From JAJTGZ01 sp964403525 (lineage in GTDB: Bacteria; Planctomycetota; Phycisphaerae; Phycisphaerales; UBA1924), in NCBI GenBank assembly GCA_964403525.1, contig CAYOGE010000021.1, positions 1-57,729 of the forward strand: 57,729 nucleotides of DNA. Direction: 5' to 3'. Under the pieces are notes generated by a model. That model saw only the letters and a list, made by a program, of their open reading frames with translations. It had not been told where the DNA came from and did no database searches. Both the position numbers and the translations under genes were made by a program. Below, one piece after another: positions 44,246 through 52,313 of this stretch. Numbering within the stretch: the first letter of the stretch is position 1; each line of letters opens with the position of its first letter.

Positions 44246-45175
44246 TTAGCTCGCTACCGCCAGCAGAAACCGCTCATGCCCCTCGAGGTCTCTCACCGTG
44301 CGCCCCTCGGCGTACCGGTCCGAATCCTCCGCAACCCGCAGCGCCATCGCCGCGGTGCTGGCGGCGGTTTCCACCATCAGCATCCCCTCGCCGCCCGGCT
44401 TCAACCAGTCGGCCGCCCCACGCACGATCGCTGTCACCAGCCGCATCCCATCGGTGCCGCCGCGCAGCGCCAGCACCGGCTCGTGCTCCCGCACGTTCGC
44501 GGGCACATCCGCCCACTCGTGGTCGGGGATATACGGCGGGTTCGCCACAACAACATCAAAAGTGCCACGCTCGTGCGCCTCAAGCGCGCCAAAGAGGTCC
44601 CCGCACCGAAAGTCGACGCTGACCTTGTGCCGCTCGCCGTTGGCTCGGGCCACCGCCAGCGCATCCTCAGAAACATCGGTCGCGACAACCCCCGCGCACC
44701 GCAGATGCTTCGCCAGCGCGATCGCTACACAGCCGCTCCCCGTGCACAGGTCCAAGATGCGCAGGCCCGCCCCGTCGGCCCTCCCCGCAGCGCCACCTGC
44801 ATCCGCCGCCTTACGCGACCGCTGCAGAACCGTCTCCACCACCATCTCTGTGCACGGGCGCGGCACAAGCACCCGCTTGTCAACCGCGAGCGGAAGCCCG
44901 AAGAACCACGCCTCTCCGGTCAGATACTGCACCGGCTCATCCTTGAGCGCCCGCCCGACAAGCCCGCGGAGCGAGTCAAGCTCGGCCTTTGAAGCCTCCC
45001 GCTCTGGGTCAAGATAGAGCTTCAGCCGCTCCACCTTGAACACGTGCGACAGCAGTATCTCCGCCGACAACTTCGGGCTGTCAAGGTTGCGTTTGGTAAA
45101 CGCCTCCGCGACCCACGCCAGCAGGCGGCGGGTCGTCCAGACGGTTTCCTGAGTCGCGGGGCGTGCATCGGCCAT
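44246..45175 (-). CDS. prmC: Peptide chain release factor N5-glutamine methyltransferase
   Basis: A 309-residue SAM-dependent methyltransferase that modifies the GGQ glutamine of RF1/RF2. It has an N-terminal helical domain, QYLTGEAWFFGLPLAVDKRVLVPRPCTE, motif I ILDLCTGSGCVAIALA and the catalytic VVANPPYIP. TACGCT (complement of 45182-45187) ends 7 nt before the ATG. There is an insert near residue 130 (SRKAADAGGAAGRADGAG) not usual in the family. Confidence 0.92.
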   Translation of the reverse strand: MADARPATQETVWTTRRLLAWVAEAFTKRNLDSPKLSAEILLSHVFKVERLKLYLDPEREASKAELDSLRGLVGRALKDEPVQYLTGEAWFFGLPLAVDKRVLVPRPCTEMVVETVLQRSRKAADAGGAAGRADGAGLRILDLCTGSGCVAIALAKHLRCAGVVATDVSEDALAVARANGERHKVSVDFRCGDLFGALEAHERGTFDVVVANPPYIPDHEWADVPANVREHEPVLALRGGTDGMRLVTAIVRGAADWLKPGGEGMLMVETAASTAAMALRVAEDSDRYAEGRTVRDLEGHERFLLAVAS

Positions 45176-45181
45176 TGAGCA

Positions 45182-45191
45182 AGCGTAGATT
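45182..45191. promoter_or_regulatory. Overlapping divergent -10 elements of prmC and the next gene
   Basis: Minus strand TACGCT (45187 to 45182) serves prmC, and plus strand TAGATT (45186-45191) could serve the gene starting at 45205. They share the central TA at 45186-45187, the same geometry as between mutL and the HIT gene. Confidence 0.5.
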
Positions 45192-45204
45192 CATGCACCG
45201 ACCC

Positions 45205-45858
45205 ATGGAACCCGACGGCTTCACACAATGGGACCGCCTCCCAGTCGCCTACCCCCGACTCCACGAGGGCGTGCGCGGCCGCGGCAACGTCGACTGCCTG
45301 CTCCGCTGCGTCGCACGCATCGAGCCCTACGAACTCGCCGCCCGCGCCGTCAACGACCGCGGCCCCGCCCACCCCACCGCCCAGCGCGCACTCGCCGGGC
45401 TCGCCGACGACTACGCCGCCCGCACACGAGCATGGGCCTCCGATGCCGAGCAACCCGGCGAACCAGGCAGCCCGTTCCGCCCGCTCTTCATCGTGCTCTG
45501 CGGCATCGTCGGCCCCTTCGCCCTCGCCTCCGTCGTCATCGCCGATCCGCGCCTCGCTTCGCTGCGCTGGTGGCCCGCCGCGCTGCTCGCGGCCCCCATC
45601 CTTCTGCCGCTCACGTGGACGACCCTCACGGCCGCAACCCGCCTGGCGGTGCCGCGTCCGAGCCTCAGCAGCGCGCTGCGCGACCGCTGCTGCCCCGACT
45701 GCGCCGCCCCCCTCGACCGGGTCGCCTGCGCAATCAGCCCAGCCCTGGTTGAGGGTGCGACGCTCGGCCCGCGCGCCTGCCCCCGCTGCCGCCGCCCGTG
45801 GCCGCTCCTCCCCCCGCCCGGAGATGCCGTGCTGATCGGGCCCTCCCAAAGCGCCTGA
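45205..45858 (+). CDS. Membrane protein of unknown function with zinc ribbon
   Basis: A 217-residue protein: soluble N-terminal 80 residues, two membrane helices (LFIVLCGIVGPFALASVVI and WPAALLAAPILLPLTWTTLTA), then a Cys-rich segment CCPDC...CPRCRRPW that can bind zinc. No family recognised. The start could be ATG 45205 or 45193; 45205 is compatible with transcription starting about 7 nt after TAGATT, whereas 45193 would lie upstream of that start. Confidence 0.6.
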   Translation: MEPDGFTQWDRLPVAYPRLHEGVRGRGNVDCLLRCVARIEPYELAARAVNDRGPAHPTAQRALAGLADDYAARTRAWASDAEQPGEPGSPFRPLFIVLCGIVGPFALASVVIADPRLASLRWWPAALLAAPILLPLTWTTLTAATRLAVPRPSLSSALRDRCCPDCAAPLDRVACAISPALVEGATLGPRACPRCRRPWPLLPPPGDAVLIGPSQSA

Positions 45859-45872
45859 ACGTACACTCCGCC

Positions 45873-46439
45873 ATGACCCGCCGGGACCGCATCTGCTACA
45901 CGGTGTACCTCTCGGCCCTGGGCGTATGGGCCGGTGTTCTCGCCATGACCGCCGCCGCCGCCGCGGTCACCTTCCCCACAGTCCGCTCGCTCAACCCGAC
46001 GCTGCTCGACCTTGACCCCGCCTCGCGCCCGCACTGGATGCTCGTCGGCGGAAAGGTCGTCTCCGGAGTCTTCGTCATCAGCCACGCGGCGCAAGCATTC
46101 GCTGCGCTGCTGGCGGTCGTGGCGCTCATCGTCCTGTGCCGCTCGCCGCAGCGCGGGCGTCAGACGCGCCGCTCGATCACTTCCGTATCCACCGCCGCGG
46201 CGCTGACAATCCTCTCGTGGTACCTCCTCGTGCTCTGGCCGCGGATGCGCGAAAACCTGCACACATACTGGGACAACCTCTTCGCCGGCAAGCTCGACGC
46301 GGCACGAAACGCGCAGCAGGCCTTTGACGCCGATCATCCCGGCGCCTCCCTCACCCTGCAGTTCCTCCTCGCCGCCGTGCTCGCCGCGCTCGTCTCCGGA
46401 ATCTGGCACGCGACCGCGCCACCGAGTGCGCAAAAGTGA
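45873..46439 (+). CDS. DUF4149-like membrane protein
   Basis: A 188-residue protein with four predicted helices (YTVYLSALGVWAGVLAMTAAAAAVTF; SGVFVISHAAQAFAALLAVVALIVL; SITSVSTAAALTILSWYLLVLW; LTLQFLLAAVLAALVSGIWH). The topology and WAGVLAMTA...TFPTV start resemble DUF4149 proteins; assignment tentative. ATG 45873: TACACT (45862-45867) ends 6 nt upstream. Its stop overlaps the nth start (GTGA), so the two are probably co-transcribed. Confidence 0.65.
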   Translation: MTRRDRICYTVYLSALGVWAGVLAMTAAAAAVTFPTVRSLNPTLLDLDPASRPHWMLVGGKVVSGVFVISHAAQAFAALLAVVALIVLCRSPQRGRQTRRSITSVSTAAALTILSWYLLVLWPRMRENLHTYWDNLFAGKLDAARNAQQAFDADHPGASLTLQFLLAAVLAALVSGIWHATAPPSAQK

Positions 46440-47233
46440 ACCCCGCGCACACGCCCGCAACCAGCGCAGCACAGAAGGCCGAGTTCGGCTTTGAGCTCCC
46501 CCGTCCAACGGCCGCGGCCAAGTCCCGGGCGCTCGCGCTGCTCGCCGAGCTCCGCAAGCTCTACCCCAACGCTCACTGCGAGCTCAACTACACCTCGCCG
46601 CACGAACTGCTTGTCGCGACCATCCTCTCCGCCCAGGCGACCGACGTGAGCGTGAACAAGGCCACCCCCGCGCTCTTCAGGGCGTTCCCAACGCCGGCAG
46701 ACTACGCCCGATCATCCCCAGCACAGATCGAGCCGTTCATCCGTTCGATCGGCCTCTTCCGCAGCAAGGCACGCAGCATCCACGCCGCGATGACCTCGCT
46801 GGTGACCGAGTTCGGCGGCAACGTCCCAAAGACAATGCCGCAGCTGCTCACGCTCCGCGGCGTCGCCCGCAAGACCGCCGGCGTCGTGCTCGGAAACGCG
46901 TTCAACATCAACATGAACGTCGTCGTCGATACCCACGTCCACCGGCTCGCCCAGCGCCTCGCACTCGCCCCCGCCGGCGCAACCGTCCAGCAGACCGAGC
47001 GGTGGCTCATGGCCCTCTTCCCGCGCGACGCTTGGTGCGAACTGTCACACCTGCTCATCTTCCACGGGCGTTACACCTGCAAGGCCCGCGCCGTGACGTG
47101 CTGCACCAACCGCGTCTGCAGCGACTTCGGCCAACGGTGCGAACTGCGTGTTTCGGCAAGACCCGCCCACAACAAGGCCCGCCCCACCTCCGTCAAACCG
47201 AAAAAGCGTCCTCGAAAGGAGTCGAACCTTTAA
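46436..47233 (+). CDS. nth: Endonuclease III
   Basis: A 265-residue DNA glycosylase/AP lyase removing oxidised pyrimidines. The helix-hairpin-helix LLTLRGVARKTAG carries the catalytic Lys146 and VDTHVHRL the Asp165. The C-terminal cysteines 215, 222, 223, 228 and 235 are spaced Cx6CCx4Cx6C rather than the canonical Cx6Cx2Cx5C of the 4Fe-4S loop. Start GTG 46436 (GTGA overlap with the previous gene). A basic tail (SVKPKKRPRKESNL) runs antisense into tRNA-Arg, with the stop inside the complement of the T-arm. Confidence 0.9.
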   Translation: MNPAHTPATSAAQKAEFGFELPRPTAAAKSRALALLAELRKLYPNAHCELNYTSPHELLVATILSAQATDVSVNKATPALFRAFPTPADYARSSPAQIEPFIRSIGLFRSKARSIHAAMTSLVTEFGGNVPKTMPQLLTLRGVARKTAGVVLGNAFNINMNVVVDTHVHRLAQRLALAPAGATVQQTERWLMALFPRDAWCELSHLLIFHGRYTCKARAVTCCTNRVCSDFGQRCELRVSARPAHNKARPTSVKPKKRPRKESNL

Positions 47234-47280
47234 CCTCTGCCTTCGGAGGGCAGCGCTCTATCCAATTGAGCTACGAGGAC
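47207..47280 (-). tRNA. tRNA-Arg (anticodon CCG)
   Basis: 74-nt cloverleaf on the minus strand. Acceptor GTCCTCG/CGAGGAC, D-arm GCTC/GAGC, anticodon stem CTGCC/GGCAG with loop CTCCGAA, T-arm AAGGT-type stem with TTCGACT loop, discriminator G. Anticodon CCG reads CGG. CCA is not encoded. Its 3' 27 nt overlap the end of nth on the opposite strand. Confidence 0.95.
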
Positions 47281-47301
47281 GTGCGGATCTCAAGCGGCTG
47301 A

Positions 47302-47330
47302 AGGCTACTCTCGCACCCGCACGGAAGCAA
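47302..47330 (-). promoter_or_regulatory. Possible promoter of tRNA-Arg
   Basis: On the minus strand TTGCTT (47330-47325), a 17-bp spacer and TAGCCT (47307-47302), which would start transcription about 15 nt before the tRNA 5' end at 47280. Confidence 0.4.
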
Positions 47331-47358
47331 CGCCCAATCCAGCGCCGAAGGATCGAAC

Positions 47359-48681
47359 TTGACCGCTCCCGCCAGCCCTTCCTATCCAGCCGCATCCCGC
47401 CCGTCGCCCGTCTGGGCGTGCCTGCTCTTCACGTTCATCAACTCGGTCGCCTCGGGCGTCACGTTCAACGGCATCCCCTTCATCAACAAGCAGGTTTTCG
47501 GCTACGGGCTCGCCACCAACAGCGCCCTGGGCATCGCCCTGGGCATCACCTACGTCCTCGGCGCGATGTACACCGGCACCTTCGTCCGCTGGGCCGAACG
47601 CACCTGGGCCTGGTGCACACCCCGCGCAGTGCTGGCGGTCATGATGGTCTGCGGCGCGTGCCTGAACCTCCTCCCCGTCACCGTCTGGTTCTCACTCAAG
47701 CCCGAGCACCGCAGCACGCACGCCCAGTGGGCTGTGTGGGCCTTCGTCGCGCTTTACTCCATGCTCTGCGGCGGCCTCTGGCCGATCGTCGAGAGCTTCA
47801 CCTCCGGCGGACGCGGCACAACGCTGCCGAGAGTCATCGGCAAGTTCAACGTCACCTGGTCCACCGCGCTGGTCCTCTCACTCTGGCTCGTCTCCGCCGT
47901 CCCAATCAGTCTTCAGAAATGCTGGGCCATATTCGGCCTCACCCTCAACGACCTAGACGCCCGCGTCGGCCTCTTCGCCGTGATGGCCCTGCTCCACCTC
48001 CTCGCCGCCGCCGTGCTCCTCCGCCTGCAGCCGCGCCCCGGCTCCCACGACCACACCTCCCACGCGACACCGCCCGGCTACGCCCCGCTGCTGCGCCTCC
48101 ACCGTGCGCTCATGCCCGTCAGCTACCTCGTCTGCTACGCCCTCAACCCCTTCATGCCCACCATGTTCGCCGCACTCAACGTCTCCACGCAGTGGCAGCC
48201 GATCTTCGGCTCAACTTGGCTCGCCGCACGGCCGTTCACGTTCTTCATCATGGACCACTGGCAAGGCTGGCACGGCACGCGCTTCACCGCGGTCGCCGGC
48301 TCGGTCTGCACACTCGGCGGCTTCGCCGCGTGCGTGCTCGCCACACTCATGGGCCCGACCATCGGCATTCCAGTCGCCGCCGTAGCCCTGGTCGCCTTCG
48401 GTGCAGGCATGGCGATGATCTACGTCGCGGCCCTCTACTACGGCATGGAGGTCGGCGCCGCCGCCGTTGACGAAGGCGGCAAGCACGAGGCCCTCATCGG
48501 CATGGGGTACACCGTCGGCCCCCTGTGCGGGATCGGCGCGGCGGCGGCCGTCTCGATCGGCATCGTCGCTCAGCCCTCCACCGCCCTGCTGAGCCTGGTC
48601 GCTCTCGCAAGCCTCGGCGGCGGGTCGTGGCTGCTCGGACGCTCACGATCGGCTGGTGCAGCGCCCGATTCCAGCCGATAA
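47359..48681 (+). CDS. MFS-like transporter
   Basis: A 440-residue membrane protein with about twelve helices in two halves (LLFTFINSVASGVTFNGIPFINKQVFGYG at the start, central loop near 220-235). It resembles major facilitator superfamily proteins; substrate unknown. The start is TTG at 47359 with GAAGGA about 8 nt upstream, and the encoded protein begins with a short polar leader before helix 1. hom starts 9 bp after its stop. Confidence 0.75.
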   Translation: MTAPASPSYPAASRPSPVWACLLFTFINSVASGVTFNGIPFINKQVFGYGLATNSALGIALGITYVLGAMYTGTFVRWAERTWAWCTPRAVLAVMMVCGACLNLLPVTVWFSLKPEHRSTHAQWAVWAFVALYSMLCGGLWPIVESFTSGGRGTTLPRVIGKFNVTWSTALVLSLWLVSAVPISLQKCWAIFGLTLNDLDARVGLFAVMALLHLLAAAVLLRLQPRPGSHDHTSHATPPGYAPLLRLHRALMPVSYLVCYALNPFMPTMFAALNVSTQWQPIFGSTWLAARPFTFFIMDHWQGWHGTRFTAVAGSVCTLGGFAACVLATLMGPTIGIPVAAVALVAFGAGMAMIYVAALYYGMEVGAAAVDEGGKHEALIGMGYTVGPLCGIGAAAAVSIGIVAQPSTALLSLVALASLGGGSWLLGRSRSAGAAPDSSR

Positions 48682-48690
48682 TGCCGCTTC

Positions 48691-49716
48691 ATGCGCATCG
48701 CACTCGCAGGCTTCGGTGTCGTCGGACAGGCCCTCGCCCAATCGCTGGCCGATGGGCGCGCACGCCTGCGCGCAGACTACGGCCTTGAACCGCAGCTCGT
48801 CGCGGTCCGCGACTCACGCTCGCTCGCAATCGCCCCGGGCGGGCTCGACGCCGCAGCCCTGATAGCGGCCAAGAAAGCCACAGGCGCCGTTGGCAACCCC
48901 CTCCGCGAGGGCTTTGACCCAATCAACTGGGCCCGCTCATCCTCCGCCGACGTCTACATCGACACCTCCCCTACCGACCTGCGCAACCCGCGCCCCGCGA
49001 CCGCCGCGCTCCTCGCCGCCCTCGGATCGGGCAAGCACGCCGTCACCGTCAACAAAGCGCCCCTGGCGGTCGCCATGCCCGCCCTGCTCGAGAACGCTCG
49101 CTACAACAAGCGCCTCCTCCGCTTCTCGGGCACCGTCGGCGCCGGCACGCCCATCCTCGCCACCGCCACAACCATCGCCCGCGGCGACAGGATCACCGGG
49201 GTCGAAGCCATCCTCAACGGCACCACAAACTACATCCTCTGGCTCATGGCCACAAGCGGCGCATCGTTCGATGCCGCACTCGCCGAGGCCCAGCGGCTCG
49301 GCTACGCAGAGACCGACCCCGGCAACGACGTCGACGGCTTCGACACCGCCATGAAGCTCGTCATCCTCGCCAACCACGCCATGGGTCTGAGCACATCGGT
49401 CGACAAAGTCTCGATCAACGGCATCCGAGCGGTCACCCCCGCCGAGATCGCCACCGCTTCCGCCGCGGGAGAATCGGTAAAGCTCATCGGCAGCATCACT
49501 GCCTCCGGCGTGCTCAGCGTCGCGCCGCGCCGCGTGCCCGCCGCAAGCCCGCTCAACGTCCCGCGAAACCTCAACGCCGTCCGATTCACCCTCGCCAGCG
49601 GCGGCGAACCCACACTCGTCGGGCGCGGCGCCGGCGGGCCCGAGACCGCCACCGCGATCGTCCGCGACCTGATCGAGATCCACACCGCCGGGCTGGCCAG
49701 AGGCTCAACATGCTGA
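48691..49716 (+). CDS. hom: Homoserine dehydrogenase
   Basis: A 341-residue NAD(P)-dependent enzyme reducing aspartate semialdehyde to homoserine. Rossmann start RIALAGFGVVGQALAQSL, catalytic region TVNKAPLAV, NGTTNYILWLM and LGYAETDPGNDVDGFD. The C-terminal ACT domain found in many homologues is missing, so feedback by threonine may be absent or act through another subunit. GATAAT (48677-48682) ends 9 nt before the ATG. It overlaps lysC by 7 bp. Confidence 0.93.
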   Translation: MRIALAGFGVVGQALAQSLADGRARLRADYGLEPQLVAVRDSRSLAIAPGGLDAAALIAAKKATGAVGNPLREGFDPINWARSSSADVYIDTSPTDLRNPRPATAALLAALGSGKHAVTVNKAPLAVAMPALLENARYNKRLLRFSGTVGAGTPILATATTIARGDRITGVEAILNGTTNYILWLMATSGASFDAALAEAQRLGYAETDPGNDVDGFDTAMKLVILANHAMGLSTSVDKVSINGIRAVTPAEIATASAAGESVKLIGSITASGVLSVAPRRVPAASPLNVPRNLNAVRFTLASGGEPTLVGRGAGGPETATAIVRDLIEIHTAGLARGSTC

Positions 49717-51068
49717 TCGTCATGAAATTCGGCGGCTCCAGCGTCGCGGATGCGCCACGCATCCGCGCCGTGGCCGACATCATCAACACCGCCGCAGCAA
49801 AGCACCGCGTCGTCCCCGTCGTCAGTGCGCTCGACGGTGTGACCGAACTGCTGCTGGACCTCTGCGACGCCGCCGCCTCCGGCGACGCGGACGCTACAAA
49901 CGCGCAGCTCGCCGTAATCGACAAGCGCCACGCGCTCGTCGCGCAAGAGCTCGGTGCACAACCCGTCGTCACGCCACACCTGGAACGCCTCCGCACGATC
50001 GCCCTCGGCGTGCTGGCACTCGAGGAACTCACCCCGCGCGTCAAAGACGCCATCGTCGCCCACGGTGAACGGCTCAGCGCCGCCATGCTGGCCCACGTAC
50101 TCGGCGCCACCGCCCTCGACGGTCACGAGGCCGGCATCGTCACCAACGACCACTTCGGCGAGGCAGACCCCCTGCCCGAGCTCTCCGCGTTCAACATCCG
50201 CCAGCAACTCCTCCCCAACGTGCAGTCGGGTGCAAGAGTCGTCGTCTGCGGCTTCATCGCCGCCAACCAGCACGGCGTCACAAGCACGCTCGGCCGCGGC
50301 GGCAGCGACTACACTGCGACCATCCTCGGCACCTCACTCAGCGCTGACGAAATCTGGATCTACAGTGACGTCGACGGCCTGATGACCGCCGACCCGCGCT
50401 CGGTCCCCACGGCACGCCTGCTCAGCAACCTCTCCTTTGAAGAAGCCGTCGAGATGGGCAAGTTCGGCGCAAAGTCCATGCACCCACGCGCCCTCGAGCC
50501 GGCCGCCGCCGCACGCGTCCCGGTCCGGATGCGAAGCACCTTCAAGCCTGAAAACCCCGGCACGCTCATCAGCAACGCCGCTTCCACCCAGACCGCCTCG
50601 CCCGTCCTCGCCGTCCCCATGCTCAAGGGGTTGGCCATGCTCACCGTCGGCGGCGGCGGAATGGTCGGCCGCTCAGGCTCCGCCGCGGCCATCTTCGACG
50701 CCCTCGCCGAAGCGCGTGTCAACGTCCACATGATCTGCCAGAGCGTCTCCGAAGCCGGCATCAGCATCGTCGTCTCCGCCGCTCAGGCTGAGAAGGCCCA
50801 ATCGATCCTCGACCGCACCGGCCGCGAGCAGGACCGCCGCTGGACCATCGAGACCCGCAACAACCTCGCCGTCGTCGCCGCCGTCGGCGCAGGCATGAAG
50901 GGCACCCCCGGAGTCGCCGCAAGAATCTTCACCGCGATCGCCGAGCAGAAGGTCAACGTCATCGCCATCGCCCAGGGCTCAAGCGAGCTCTCGATCTCGA
51001 TCGTCGTCGACGCCACAGCCGGCAACGCCGCCGTCGCGGCCATCCACAAAGCGTTCATCGACGCGTGA
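49710..51068 (+). CDS. lysC: Aspartate kinase
   Basis: A 452-residue enzyme phosphorylating aspartate at the start of lysine, threonine and methionine synthesis. It begins LIVMKFGGSSVADAPRI; TLGRGGSDYTATILG and the KSMHPRALEPA segment are family landmarks, and two C-terminal ACT domains (from about 305) predict feedback control by lysine or threonine. It starts inside the end of hom, giving a translationally coupled hom-lysC pair. Confidence 0.93.
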   Translation: MLIVMKFGGSSVADAPRIRAVADIINTAAAKHRVVPVVSALDGVTELLLDLCDAAASGDADATNAQLAVIDKRHALVAQELGAQPVVTPHLERLRTIALGVLALEELTPRVKDAIVAHGERLSAAMLAHVLGATALDGHEAGIVTNDHFGEADPLPELSAFNIRQQLLPNVQSGARVVVCGFIAANQHGVTSTLGRGGSDYTATILGTSLSADEIWIYSDVDGLMTADPRSVPTARLLSNLSFEEAVEMGKFGAKSMHPRALEPAAAARVPVRMRSTFKPENPGTLISNAASTQTASPVLAVPMLKGLAMLTVGGGGMVGRSGSAAAIFDALAEARVNVHMICQSVSEAGISIVVSAAQAEKAQSILDRTGREQDRRWTIETRNNLAVVAAVGAGMKGTPGVAARIFTAIAEQKVNVIAIAQGSSELSISIVVDATAGNAAVAAIHKAFIDA

Positions 51069-51077
51069 TGCGCAAGC

Positions 51078-51138
51078 CCTTCTCCCAGCTTCGCTGGGAG
51101 AAGGTGCCCGAGGCTTTGCGAGGGCGGATGAGGGTGCC
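51078..51138. repeat. REP-like hairpin repeat, copy 1
   Basis: A 12-bp stem with a 3-nt loop (51078-51089 with 51093-51104), then GTGCCCGAGG and GGGCGGATGAGGGTGCC. Copy 2 is at 54486-54547. It begins 10 bp after lysC and could double as a terminator between lysC and convergent fliM. Confidence 0.75.
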
Positions 51139-51181
51139 TTCTGCCGGATGCCACATCAGCGCGCGAGCTCTTCGCTCTTCG

Positions 51182-52201
51182 CTATACCCGATCCCCCGGC
51201 TTCACCGCCCGGATGATCTGCAGCGCCCGGTTCCCCTTGTGCTGGCCGATGCGTGCGAAGAACTTCCGCTCCCCCTCGATGCACACCACGATCGGCGAAG
51301 CGGTGCTCTTCTCCGTCGTCAGCACATCCCCCACGCTCATCGAGTGCAGGTCGCTCAGCGTGATTGTCGTCTCGGCCATCAGCCCCGTTACGCCAAGCCC
51401 CGCGTGCGCGAGCGACCGCTCAACGCGCGACCGCACCTCGGCGCCCACGCCGGCCTTGGCGTTGCTGAACCAGCTCTGGCTCGCCAGCGTGTCCATCAGC
51501 GGCTCGATCACGTTGTACGGGATGCACAGGTTCATCGTGCCCGCGCGGTTGCCCATCTTCAGCTCAAACCCCACCACGACAACCACCTCGTTCGGCGGCA
51601 CGATCTGAACCAGCTGCGGGTTGCTCTCCGTCGCGCCCACGCCAAAGTTAATCGCCTTGATGCTCGCCCAGGACTCGCTCAGCGCCAGCAACGCCCGGTC
51701 GATCACCTTGCTGATCAGCCGCGTCTCGATCAGCGTCAGCGGACGCTGCGGGATGAACAGGTCCTGGTTCGTCCCGCCAAGCAGCCGGTCGATGATCGGG
51801 TAGATGATCAGCGGCGACACCTCAAGGCAGATCTGCCCCTCCAGCGGCGGCGAGTTGATCAGGTTGAACGCCGTCGGGTTCGGCAGCCCGCTGATGAACT
51901 CCCCGTACGTCATCTGCTCGCACGAGGCGACACGCACCTCAACAATCGTCCGCAGAAACCCCGAGAGGCTGGCGCCGAAGTTCCGCGCGAACGATTCGTG
52001 CAGGGTCTGCAAGGCGCGCATCTGGTCCTTCGACACACGCTCAGGCCGCTTGAAGTCGTAAGGACGCACCTCGACGCTGTCGAGGTCCTTGCGGTGCCGG
52101 CTGATGATCGCCACCGGCTCACCGTCGGTGTTGGCGATATCACCCTTCTGCGCAGCAGAAAGGAGCGCATCGATGCTGCTCTGGTCCAGAACCTCGGCCA
52201 T
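51182..52201 (-). CDS. fliM: Flagellar motor switch protein FliM
   Basis: A 339-residue C-ring component that binds CheY-P to switch rotation. The N-terminal CheY-binding peptide reads VLDQSSIDALLSAA; the middle CheC-like domain follows (FARNFGASLSGFLRTIVEVRV, EQMTYGEFISGLPNPTAFNL, IDRLLGGTNQD, LTLIETRLISKVIDR). The C-terminal SpoA-type surface domain has VRSRVERSLAHAGLGVTGLMAETTITLSDL. ATG 52201 is set by the N-terminal motif. It stands alone, without fliN or fliL beside it. Confidence 0.93.
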   Translation of the reverse strand: MAEVLDQSSIDALLSAAQKGDIANTDGEPVAIISRHRKDLDSVEVRPYDFKRPERVSKDQMRALQTLHESFARNFGASLSGFLRTIVEVRVASCEQMTYGEFISGLPNPTAFNLINSPPLEGQICLEVSPLIIYPIIDRLLGGTNQDLFIPQRPLTLIETRLISKVIDRALLALSESWASIKAINFGVGATESNPQLVQIVPPNEVVVVVGFELKMGNRAGTMNLCIPYNVIEPLMDTLASQSWFSNAKAGVGAEVRSRVERSLAHAGLGVTGLMAETTITLSDLHSMSVGDVLTTEKSTASPIVVCIEGERKFFARIGQHKGNRALQIIRAVKPGDRV

Positions 52202-52313
52202 GTGGCCCCATCTATCGGACTGCGCCGCCAAGCCGCTTGACACCTCCGCACACACGCCAAACACCACCACCCCGGCGAACACCCTCCGCACGCCTCCCGT
52301 ACACTCCCCACGC

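Noticed and set aside
49710..49716. Possible fused hom-lysC bifunctional enzyme
   Set aside because: The genes overlap by 7 bp in different frames and each has its own start and stop, so they are separate proteins.
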